DNA from: a virus
Direction: 5' to 3' (one strand)
Virus record (IMG/VR): IMGVR_UViG_3300042505_000291
Span: 1-60,039 of that record
DNA length: 60,039 bases
This document shows, piece by piece, positions 24,687 through 32,532 of the stretch (position 1 is the first letter of the stretch; every line of letters begins with the position of its first letter). A program made the position numbers and the translations under genes. The notes below the pieces were generated by a model. The model was given only the letters and a program-made list of their open reading frames with translations. It did no database searches and had not been told where the DNA came from.

Positions 24687-25306
24687 GAAAAGATGTAGAG
24701 TACAGAAGTGGTGGTTTCTACACTAGAGATAAAAATACTTGGCTCTGGCCTAAAGATGACAAAGGGGCGTGGGAGTGGATGTGTATGGAGCCGCATCTAC
24801 CTTCTATAGTCACAAAACATGTAAAGCAAAGGCGTACATGTATCATTGCCGGAGCACATGCTGGATTCTACACTAAGCAATATGCGTATGCTTTTTATAA
24901 GGTAATGGCATTTGAGCCAGAAGCTAGAAATTTTGCTTGTTTAATTGATAACGTAGAAGAGCCTAATGTAATAAAATTACAAGTATCTTTATCTAATAGA
25001 AATAGTCAGCACAGTTTAAAATCTGCAGATAATACAAACAGTGGCGGATACTTTATAGTTTCTGGCGAAGACTGTATATCTGTAGAGTTAGACCATATCG
25101 TACCTATGGAAGTGGATTTAATACACTTAGATGTAGAAGGACATGAGCTAGAGGTCTTAGAGGGTGCGCAAGGTATTATTGAGCATTATAAGCCCACGAT
25201 AGTAGTTGAGCATACTTATCCTAAATACCCTTTAGTTGAGGAGTTTTTGCGAAGTTTTGATTATACACCAGCAGAAGTCTTAAGGTTCGATACAATATTC
25301 ACATAA
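24683..25306 (+). CDS. FkbM-family methyltransferase
   Basis: 207 residues. CIIAGAHAGFYTKQYA (SAM loop), VMAFEPEARNFACL, and VDLIHLDVEGHELEVLEGA are classical FkbM features; TIVVEHTYPK closes the fold. Likely O-methylates a sugar or small molecule. A second FkbM domain is fused to TPR repeats at 2429. Last gene of the + strand block, just before the bidirectional terminator. Confidence 0.85.
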   Translation: MRKDVEYRSGGFYTRDKNTWLWPKDDKGAWEWMCMEPHLPSIVTKHVKQRRTCIIAGAHAGFYTKQYAYAFYKVMAFEPEARNFACLIDNVEEPNVIKLQVSLSNRNSQHSLKSADNTNSGGYFIVSGEDCISVELDHIVPMEVDLIHLDVEGHELEVLEGAQGIIEHYKPTIVVEHTYPKYPLVEEFLRSFDYTPAEVLRFDTIFT

Positions 25307-25308
25307 AG

Positions 25309-25341
25309 AAACCCCCGCAGCCAGAGCTGCGGGGGTTTTTT
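25309..25341. terminator. Bidirectional terminator between the two modules
   Basis: AAACCCCCGCAGC (25309-25321) pairs with GCTGCGGGGGTTT (25326-25338) around a CAGA loop: a 13-bp perfect stem. On the + strand it is followed by a run of T; on the - strand the stem itself ends in TTT followed by CTTT. It lies exactly between convergent coding blocks. Confidence 0.95.
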
Positions 25342-25890
25342 CTATCTCCAACGAGGGCCTTCCATCCACCCAACTAGTGAGTTTCTAATGCCACTCGTTA
25401 CTGGAGTAACTCTATGTGTTAGATAACTAGGAAAAATTAGTATAGACCCCTGCTCCTTAAATCTATGGGGTTGCTCAATATCTTTGAATTCAAAGACTCC
25501 ACCCTCATAAGTATTAGGGTCACTAAGTTGTAAAACAAAAGATAACTTTCTATCGTAGGGGCCGTTCCCTTCCCAGTTTACATCATAATGCCAATCATAA
25601 AATCCGTCCTGGGAATATTCTCCAAATTGCAATGGTGGCATATAATCTATATCTACATTAAACGCATCTCTATTAGATAACCTTAAATAACGAACAGCCA
25701 TATTCATCAATTTAGGATCTTCAGTCCAGCCTACTTTACTTTTTCTTCCTGAGTATGGAGAATTAGGGTCTGTACCATTAAAAACAGTGCCATCTGCTAA
25801 TCTACAAGTATTATAGCAAAGATTTATTATTTCTTCACACTCCTGCGGAGATACCATCCCTGAAAATAGTCTCCAATTTTGCCTTACCAT
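25342..25890 (-). CDS. 2-oxoglutarate/Fe(II) oxygenase, prolyl-4-hydroxylase type
   Basis: 182 residues. The jelly-roll core has H101-x-D103 (DWHYDVNW), His159 (LTHRVTP) and Arg169 (GIRNSLV) as iron and 2-oxoglutarate ligands, plus RKLSFVLQLSDP, YEGGVFEF and LIFPSYLTH, typical of the P4Hc/PKHD group. Such enzymes hydroxylate prolines or other substrates using O2. It is the last gene of the late operon, downstream of a collagen-like fibre rich in Gly-Pro-Pro triplets near its end. Family secure; substrate is inference. Confidence 0.88.
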   Translation of the reverse strand: MVRQNWRLFSGMVSPQECEEIINLCYNTCRLADGTVFNGTDPNSPYSGRKSKVGWTEDPKLMNMAVRYLRLSNRDAFNVDIDYMPPLQFGEYSQDGFYDWHYDVNWEGNGPYDRKLSFVLQLSDPNTYEGGVFEFKDIEQPHRFKEQGSILIFPSYLTHRVTPVTSGIRNSLVGWMEGPRWR

Positions 25891-26382
25891 TTAGTTAGTC
25901 TCCTTTATCATTGTTATTATGTGCAATGGTACGCCTGATTTTCTTTTATTAGCAGGATCCCAGCGAATATCTCCTGGCAATAATTCTTCAATGGCTAAAT
26001 AATCTTCCATTAATTTAAGTACTTTAGGATCTGTTACTATATCTTTTTCTATATCTTTTTGAATCTGTGCTTTTAAACTTCTACCCAATGTCGGGAAAGG
26101 AGCTGTAAGGACATGAGTTAAAAAAGTAAATTGAGCTATTCCTCTTCTAGGCTCTGTATATCCTTCTACCATTTTAAAACCTTGCCAAGAAAGTTGAGTA
26201 CTCCAATCCGGGTGCAGTAAAAGCTGCTGCCTAATAACGTCCTCTTTATTCGCATATTCTTTGCTATTAATATCTAGGCCATTTAGTTTATTTTGCTCTA
26301 AAGTTAGCCAATCAGACATAGGGCAAGGACCCGTAAGATTTGTTGCAGTTCTCCAAGCCTGTAGTTTATCTTGTATAAACAT
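25891..26382 (-). CDS. Unknown fibre-locus protein
   Basis: 163 residues, soluble, mainly helical at both ends (MFIQDKLQAWRTATNLTG; LMEDYLAIEELLPGDIRW). No family is recognised. It lies between small fibre proteins and the oxygenase, with its stop adjacent to the oxygenase ATG, so a chaperone or fibre-accessory role is possible but unsupported by motif. Confidence 0.6.
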   Translation of the reverse strand: MFIQDKLQAWRTATNLTGPCPMSDWLTLEQNKLNGLDINSKEYANKEDVIRQQLLLHPDWSTQLSWQGFKMVEGYTEPRRGIAQFTFLTHVLTAPFPTLGRSLKAQIQKDIEKDIVTDPKVLKLMEDYLAIEELLPGDIRWDPANKRKSGVPLHIITMIKETN

Positions 26383-26391
26383 AGTATCTCC

Positions 26392-27084
26392 TTAAAAGTT
26401 AGTAATATCAATAACTAAAGCTAAACCCGGCTGATAGTAAGTAAAAACTGGATCAAAACCATATGTATGTATAGTAGATAATTGAATAGCTGCATTAGTA
26501 AAATCTATAACATGTGGAGAGTTATTTTTTGCTCCCCCATAATAAGTAAATTCAACTTTGTGACCTTTTTCTACTACGTATCCGTCTTGCTGAAACCCGG
26601 GATATAAAAATGCCGTAGCGTAGGTTCTGCCAGATGTATAAGTATGAGGATTAGAAACGTCTACTTGAATATAATCTACTATTCTAAATGGTTTATTTCC
26701 GCTATGATATACTAGTTCTGCAGCTGAATTAAATATTTGTAATCCATAATTGTGCGGGCTAGTGGTGGTTACATCAAATATATAAATATTTATCGATGCA
26801 TCATTAAATCCAGAAGCTATTCTAAACGTCCAGGTAGCCCCGCTTTTAGTTATAGCAATAACTACTACGTATCTATTAGCACAGTAAAGAGCTATAATAG
26901 GATTTACTGCGTTAGTAATAGTATAATCATAATAGTAGTAATTATAACTACCATCATTGTAATTATTTGAAGTAGTACCACTACTTGCGTTAGTTAATTG
27001 AAAGTTTTTATAATTTTCATCTATTTGAAAAATAGATGAATCATTTTTAACTTGAATACCTGTAGGCACTAGTAAACTCCCCAA
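26392..27084 (-). CDS. Small tail-fibre-associated protein
   Basis: 230 residues, beta-rich, many Tyr, Asn, Ser and Thr. The motif NYGLQIFNSAAELVYHS mirrors QGLQVWDASGNLILDTS at the start of the next upstream protein (27069-27368), and its own N-terminus (VPTGIQVKNDSS) is a weaker copy. This suggests a short duplicated beta unit. Overlaps its upstream neighbour by 16 bases. Likely a minor virion or fibre tip component. Confidence 0.6.
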   Translation of the reverse strand: MGSLLVPTGIQVKNDSSIFQIDENYKNFQLTNASSGTTSNNYNDGSYNYYYYDYTITNAVNPIIALYCANRYVVVIAITKSGATWTFRIASGFNDASINIYIFDVTTTSPHNYGLQIFNSAAELVYHSGNKPFRIVDYIQVDVSNPHTYTSGRTYATAFLYPGFQQDGYVVEKGHKVEFTYYGGAKNNSPHVIDFTNAAIQLSTIHTYGFDPVFTYYQPGLALVIDITNF

Positions 27085-27368
27085 ATAGCCCTAAATTGAT
27101 TTTCTCCAACAGTACTAACATCTGTAGACCAGTATATAGTCTCAAGATAATAAAAAACAGCAACATTAGCCCAGTAAGGAGTTACAATACTATTAGGGTT
27201 ATACACTGTAATAAATGGAGTTCCGTAAGTTTCTATGCCTGGTACAGGTATAGTTCCAGAGTATGGATATCCTCCAACATCTTGATAGCCTAAAACACGC
27301 CCAAGCCTAGTGCTTGTATCTAATATGAGATTGCCAGATGCATCCCACACTTGTAATCCTTGCGGCAT
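27069..27368 (-). CDS. Small tail-fibre-associated protein
   Basis: 99 residues beginning MPQGLQVWDASGNLILDTSTRLG, then beta-rich sequence ending FRAIWGVY. Related at its N-terminus to part of the 230-residue protein encoded next. It lies one base behind the large collagen-like fibre gene and is probably co-translated with it. Function inferred from position only. Confidence 0.6.
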   Translation of the reverse strand: MPQGLQVWDASGNLILDTSTRLGRVLGYQDVGGYPYSGTIPVPGIETYGTPFITVYNPNSIVTPYWANVAVFYYLETIYWSTDVSTVGENQFRAIWGVY

Positions 27369-27369
27369 A

Positions 27370-30300
27370 TTACCAAATTCCCATTCTTACTCTTAATACG
27401 TTACTAGAATCGTACACTCTTATCACGTTATCCTCGATTTCAGTTCTTGCACCACTTGATGCTGTTCTTAGCAGACCTATTGTAGCTGTTAAAGCGGATA
27501 GTGAGGTAACTTTCACGCTATCGGCATCAATCCAGTCCACTAATTTTGTAAGGTTTAGATCGTTGCCAGTGCTATCATCGGCTAATTGCCACTGCCATAC
27601 TTCTCCATTTGTAACATTCCAGTAAACGTCTCCTTGTTTAACTAGGTTAGTGCCTCTATATGTTCTTATATAGTCAGATCTTGATGCTGTTCCAGATGCA
27701 TTGTTATACGCACCAGTCACATCAAAAGCTACAGCATTTCCGGCTGAACCGGCTGGGCCGGGCGGCCCTGAAGCTCCTGTACCTCCAGGCGGGCCAACCC
27801 CACCAGGAGGTCCATTGGGACCTGGAGGGCCTGCGCCTCCTGTACCCCCAGGCGGGCCAACCCCACCAGGGGGTCCATTGGCACCTGGAGGGCCTGGACC
27901 TCCATTTGGCCCAGCACCACCTTGAGCACCTTCAGGGCCTGGTGTACCTGGAGGTCCTGGGTTACCTGTTGGGCCTGAGACACCTTGCCCACCTTGAGAA
28001 CCAGTAACACCTACGCTACCTTGAGAGCCTGTGGCACCTCCAGTACCTTGGCCACCTTGAGAGCCCTGTGTACCAGCTGTACCTTGAGAGCCTGTGGCAC
28101 CTCCAGTACCTTGGCCACCTTGAGAGCCCTGTGTACCAGCTGTACCTTGAGAGCCTGTGGCACCTCCAGTACCTTGGCCACCTTGAGAGCCCTGAGTACC
28201 AGCTGTACCTTGAGAGCCTGTAGCACCTCCAATGCCTTGGCCACCTTGAGAGCCCTGTGTACCAGCTGTACCTTGAGAGCCTGTGGCACCTCCAGTACCT
28301 TGACCACCTTGAGAACCTTGAGTACCAGTCGTACCTTGAGAGCCTGTAGCACCTCCAGTACCTTGTCTACCTTGAGCACCTTGAGTACCAGCTGTACCTT
28401 GAGAGCCTGTAGCGCCTCCAGTACCTTGACCACCTTGGGAGCCCTGAGTACCAGTGGTACCCTGAGAGCCTGTAGCACCTCCAGTACCTTGGCCACCTTG
28501 GGAGCCCTGAGTACCAGTGATACCCTGAGAGCCTGTAGCGCCTAAAGTACCTTGTCTACCTTGAGCACCTTGAGTACCCGCTGTACCTTGAGCTCCTGTA
28601 GTACCTAAAGTACCTTGTCTACCTTGAGCACCTTGAGTACCCGCTGTACCTTGAGCTCCTGTAGCACCTCCAGTACCTTGACCACCTTGAGAACCTTGAG
28701 TACCCGTAGTACCCTGAGAGCCTGTAGCACCTCCAGTACCTTGTCTACCTTGAGCACCTTGAGTACCTGCTGTACCTTGGGCACCAGGTGGTCCTGGATT
28801 ACCTTGTACACCAGGAGGCCCTTGTGCCCCAGAAGCCCCTGGAGGTCCGGCAGCTCCGGGAGCCCCAGTTTCACCAATAGATAGTATTGGGTTTCCAAAG
28901 TCTTCAGTTCCAATGTTTGATGAGTTAGTTTCTGTAGCAAATATAGTCCATTTTACAGCTTGCGCACCTCCAGAAACCTGTGTGGCATTGGCGTACCAGT
29001 AGTGATTATTATCTACGCACCTAAATCTGCTTTCGCCGCCAACGTATATGGTTGGCGTAAGTTTTGTGTGTATAATTAATTGAGCAGTACCTGCTCCATT
29101 TTGAGTTCCAGCAGTACACGTAAAATATGTACCTGGAGCAGAGCTACTCGATCCAAAGTTTCCAAAGTTTGTACCATTTGTTGCAGTAATTCTATAAGTT
29201 TTACCAATTACAAAATTAGGAGCAGTTACTGTTTCTCCTATAGCTACTCCATTAGCAAAAACCTGCAACCAGTTAGCAGTATCTGAGAAAGGATTAGTAG
29301 TTAGCCCAGTTATACCGCTAATATTTCTCATAGCGTATATAGCATTGCTATAATAAACTATAGCGTTAAATGCATAAGTTGCCCCCGACAACCAATCAGC
29401 CGGAGTAGGGAACGTATCTAGTGTAGTTATAGCGGAAGAAGAGTAATATACGTATAAGCTAGCACCAGTAGGACCAGTCGCTCCTGCAGCTCCTACCGCT
29501 CCACCTGGACCGCTTGGACCAGCCGTACCTTGAGCCCCGGCAGGTCCGTTCGGTCCAGACAAGCCTTGTTGCCCTTGCGGTCCGGGAGTTCCTTCAGTAC
29601 CTTGCGCTCCTACAGGGCCGGTAGTACCTTGCCTACCTTGAGAACCGCCAGTACCCTGGGCTCCTTGAGCTCCTGGAGTACCTGTAATACCTTGTTGTCC
29701 TGTTGGTCCTTGAGTACCTGCAGCACCTTGAGTACCTGTAGCTCCTACTATACCTTGCTGTCCTTGTGCACCAAAAGTACCTTGAGCTCCTTGGGCTCCT
29801 GTACTACCTAAAGTACCTTGTCTACCTTGTCCACCTTGACCGCCTTGGGTACCTTGAGCCCCGTCTATACCTATTGTGCCTTGTCTACCTTGAGAACCGC
29901 CAGTACCTTGTGCTCCTTGAGCTCCTGTAGTGCCTGTAATACCTTGCTGACCTGCAGGCCCTAGGTTTCCTTGAGCTCCTTGAGCTCCTGTAGTACCTGT
30001 AATACCTTGTTGACCTACAGGTCCAAGCCCCCCCTGCAGACCTTGGCCACCTACACTACCTGTAATGCCTTGCTGGCCTGTAGGACCAAATGTACCTTGT
30101 AAACCCTGAGGACCTGTGGTGCCTGGGTTACCTTGTGCTCCTTGAGGTCCTGGCGTACCACCAATACCTTGAGCTCCTAAAGGACCAGTAATGCCCTGTT
30201 GGCCTGTAGGGCCTTGGCCGCCTGAGTTACCTTGCGCACCTAATGGTCCTGTTACACCTTGTTGACCTTGAGAGCCAAGTACGCCCTGCGCACCTTGGGC

Positions 30301-32532
30301 ACCTATAGTTCCTACTATACCTTGCTGACCTTGCGGACCAAAAGTACCTTGTGCTCCTTGAGCTCCTGTAGTACCTAAAGTACCTTGTCTACCTTGCCCA
30401 CCTTGACCTCCTTGGGTACCTTGAGCTCCTGTAGTACCTAAAGTACCTTGTCTACCTTGCCCACCTTGACCGCCTTGAGTACCTTGGGCTCCTGTAGTAC
30501 CTAAAGTACCTTGTATTCCTTGAGTACCAAGAGTACCTTGTAATCCTTGGTTGCCAATATTACCTTGTAATCCTTGGTTGCCAAAAGTACCCTGCAAGCC
30601 TTGCGAGCCTGGAGCACCGTCAATAATGACAGGAATATTCTCGTAATCTAGCAGAGTTGTAGTACCCCCTGCAAGAAATAGTTCCGCCTTGACAAACTTT
30701 ATATTTGCCACAGGTAGGGTGTATGATTTTGTAGACTCATCCGACGCGCTAGTATAGTTTAAGGTATAATCAATACCGTTAGTACTATAATAAATTTTAA
30801 AGCGGCCAGCATAAGCCGCCGGCACGCTTGCCCCAGTTGTAACAAAACTATCAAACACAACAGACGAAGGAGTATAATCTGTTAAATTGTACTTAAGAGC
30901 CCCTACACTTGGTATAACTTGGTATACAGTACCGACTCCACCCTCGCCTGCGCGAACACGAATAGCAGTAAACGTGGCTATGCGATCAGCATATCCTACT
31001 TTAGAAGCCGTAAATTCTACTGTGGCAACGTCTGCTGTTAGAGATGTAACTGTGTACAGTTTATGGGGACCCGGGGTAGTTATAGTTCCAGTTATACCAG
31101 CGCTCTCACTTTTAACAATAGTCCATGAAGATGTAACATCTGTAGATCCAGAAAAAACACTGATCTGAGTATTAGCACCCGTATAATCTACTGCAGTACC
31201 ATCAAAAGCAGAAGGTAACCCGTGTACTTGATTACTTAGATCAAAAGATACACTCTCTAAAACTAATGTCCATACACCCAACTCCCAAATATACAGATTA
31301 CCATCTGTGGAGTCAATAACAGTTTCACCTTCATATAGACCATTTACTGTAGAAGTATCAATTAAACGAGTTCCGCTAACTCCTGGGATTGTTTGTACCC
31401 AACTAGTGCCATTCCACAAAAACATGCGGCTATCTGTAGTTCTAAACCACTGCATACCTACAGTTGGAGCACCTGGTGCTGTAGCACTTACGATAACCTC
31501 ACTAGCACTACCACCTGAAGCTACCCAAGTTGTACCACTCCATATGTATAAATCTCCAGAACCGCTATCGATTCGAGACTCTCCAGGGAATGTACCAGAT
31601 ACTGCTAAAGATCCTGTTGGTATAGTGTTGTAGGCTGTAAAGTAACGTTCGATAGTATAGTAAGTTACTGTGCCTGTGCCAGAGCCTCCGGTACCAGCAG
31701 CATTAGCTGTAAATTCTGTTCCAATATTATTGTCTACAGCGCCAAAAGAGGTCATAAAGTTTGTAGTACCTACCGTTAGAATTTGGTAAGTTTTGTTAAG
31801 CTCTATAGTCGTGGCATTAATACTAAAAACTGATATAAGGCCTATGATTGTATCTTCTACAACATTCGGATAATAAGAGGGATAAACAATTGGACCGGCA
31901 GTAACAATTCTATCTACAGATATAGCTCTATCAGATATATAACTAGTTATAGTACACCAAGTAGTATTAATTTTTATAGGTTGACCTACTTGAGCCCCCA
32001 CTTCAGAAAAATCAGATACTAACGTACCACTACCGCTACCCGCTACAGTAGGAGTAAAATATTGTTCATATGCAGTACCTGTACCTACACCTGGTCCAGT
32101 AGCTGTAAATATTATACCTACAGTATTAGTTGAAGCTCCTATTAATGTATAGTCTGTATCTCCTAAAGCTCTAATAATGTACTGTCTACCAATTTCAAAA
32201 GCGCCTGCAGTTGTAGTAGTGGCGCCCATAGTAGCATAGGTTGCCGGAGTATCTCCTAAAGTTAATATTTTATAGCGCCTGCCTACAGTAACTGAAGCAG
32301 GTGCAACAGTAGTACCAGGAATACTTATAATATTACCACGTACAGTAGCATTATCAGCTAAAGTTCTTGTGGCTGAAGGTGGACTAGCAGAAGTAATATC
32401 TCTTAGATATTCTACTGAGCCATCTACTACAGTTTGAAATAGCCTAAACCCAGAGCTTACGTCGTAAGCTAGGTAAGCTGATGATCCAGCTGTAATATTT
32501 GATATAGTTAACTCGGTAAAAGGAGTTGGCAT
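27370..32532 (-). CDS. Collagen-like tail fibre, 1720 residues
   Basis: Order of parts: an N-terminal beta region (1-300) with three copies of a GxxYxIlTlG...GTGT module; beta/Ig-like segments (300-640); a first Gly-X-Y domain rich in GAQGxxG triplets (about nt 30620-29470); a globular insert with a CBM5/12-like segment (WLSGATYAFNAIVYYSNAIY...NPFSDTANW) and another module copy; a second Gly-X-Y domain (about 28880-27745) with 21-residue repeats; and a C-terminal head ending RMGIW. Gly-Pro-Pro triplets cluster at both ends of the second collagen domain. It follows the J-like gene directly. Likely a trimeric side or tip fibre that binds the host. Confidence 0.85.
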   Translation of the reverse strand: MPTPFTELTISNITAGSSAYLAYDVSSGFRLFQTVVDGSVEYLRDITSASPPSATRTLADNATVRGNIISIPGTTVAPASVTVGRRYKILTLGDTPATYATMGATTTTAGAFEIGRQYIIRALGDTDYTLIGASTNTVGIIFTATGPGVGTGTAYEQYFTPTVAGSGSGTLVSDFSEVGAQVGQPIKINTTWCTITSYISDRAISVDRIVTAGPIVYPSYYPNVVEDTIIGLISVFSINATTIELNKTYQILTVGTTNFMTSFGAVDNNIGTEFTANAAGTGGSGTGTVTYYTIERYFTAYNTIPTGSLAVSGTFPGESRIDSGSGDLYIWSGTTWVASGGSASEVIVSATAPGAPTVGMQWFRTTDSRMFLWNGTSWVQTIPGVSGTRLIDTSTVNGLYEGETVIDSTDGNLYIWELGVWTLVLESVSFDLSNQVHGLPSAFDGTAVDYTGANTQISVFSGSTDVTSSWTIVKSESAGITGTITTPGPHKLYTVTSLTADVATVEFTASKVGYADRIATFTAIRVRAGEGGVGTVYQVIPSVGALKYNLTDYTPSSVVFDSFVTTGASVPAAYAGRFKIYYSTNGIDYTLNYTSASDESTKSYTLPVANIKFVKAELFLAGGTTTLLDYENIPVIIDGAPGSQGLQGTFGNQGLQGNIGNQGLQGTLGTQGIQGTLGTTGAQGTQGGQGGQGRQGTLGTTGAQGTQGGQGGQGRQGTLGTTGAQGAQGTFGPQGQQGIVGTIGAQGAQGVLGSQGQQGVTGPLGAQGNSGGQGPTGQQGITGPLGAQGIGGTPGPQGAQGNPGTTGPQGLQGTFGPTGQQGITGSVGGQGLQGGLGPVGQQGITGTTGAQGAQGNLGPAGQQGITGTTGAQGAQGTGGSQGRQGTIGIDGAQGTQGGQGGQGRQGTLGSTGAQGAQGTFGAQGQQGIVGATGTQGAAGTQGPTGQQGITGTPGAQGAQGTGGSQGRQGTTGPVGAQGTEGTPGPQGQQGLSGPNGPAGAQGTAGPSGPGGAVGAAGATGPTGASLYVYYSSSAITTLDTFPTPADWLSGATYAFNAIVYYSNAIYAMRNISGITGLTTNPFSDTANWLQVFANGVAIGETVTAPNFVIGKTYRITATNGTNFGNFGSSSSAPGTYFTCTAGTQNGAGTAQLIIHTKLTPTIYVGGESRFRCVDNNHYWYANATQVSGGAQAVKWTIFATETNSSNIGTEDFGNPILSIGETGAPGAAGPPGASGAQGPPGVQGNPGPPGAQGTAGTQGAQGRQGTGGATGSQGTTGTQGSQGGQGTGGATGAQGTAGTQGAQGRQGTLGTTGAQGTAGTQGAQGRQGTLGATGSQGITGTQGSQGGQGTGGATGSQGTTGTQGSQGGQGTGGATGSQGTAGTQGAQGRQGTGGATGSQGTTGTQGSQGGQGTGGATGSQGTAGTQGSQGGQGIGGATGSQGTAGTQGSQGGQGTGGATGSQGTAGTQGSQGGQGTGGATGSQGTAGTQGSQGGQGTGGATGSQGSVGVTGSQGGQGVSGPTGNPGPPGTPGPEGAQGGAGPNGGPGPPGANGPPGGVGPPGGTGGAGPPGPNGPPGGVGPPGGTGASGPPGPAGSAGNAVAFDVTGAYNNASGTASRSDYIRTYRGTNLVKQGDVYWNVTNGEVWQWQLADDSTGNDLNLTKLVDWIDADSVKVTSLSALTATIGLLRTASSGARTEIEDNVIRVYDSSNVLRVRMGIW
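28019..28790 (-). repeat. 63-bp tandem repeats in the collagen-like fibre
   Basis: About 12 head-to-tail copies of a 63-base unit encoding seven Gly-X-Y triplets (GATGSQGTAGTQG + SQGGQGTG). Several adjacent copies near 28019-28200 are almost identical. Period is a multiple of nine, keeping triplet phase as well as frame. Confidence 0.9.
32068..32292 (-). other. Two adjacent copies of the GxxYxI...GTGT protein module
   Basis: Encodes VGRRYKILTLGDTPATYATMGA (first, cut short) and IGRQYIIRALGDTDYTLIGA...FTATGPGVGTGTAY (second) in the fibre N-terminus. Further copies: 31663-31803 and 29072-29216 in the same gene, 38574-38711 and 45724-45855 in two other genes. Confidence 0.75.

Noticed and set aside
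28019-28790. Regular repeats that might be taken for a CRISPR array
   Set aside because: There are no unique spacers; the whole 63-base period is repeated and codes for Gly-X-Y triplets in frame.
27701-28884. Several long open frames on the + strand across the collagen-like gene (Thr/Ser/Leu- or Pro/Gly-rich repeats)
   Set aside because: They mirror the 9-base codon periodicity of the Gly-X-Y coding strand, have no ribosome-binding sites and look like no natural protein.
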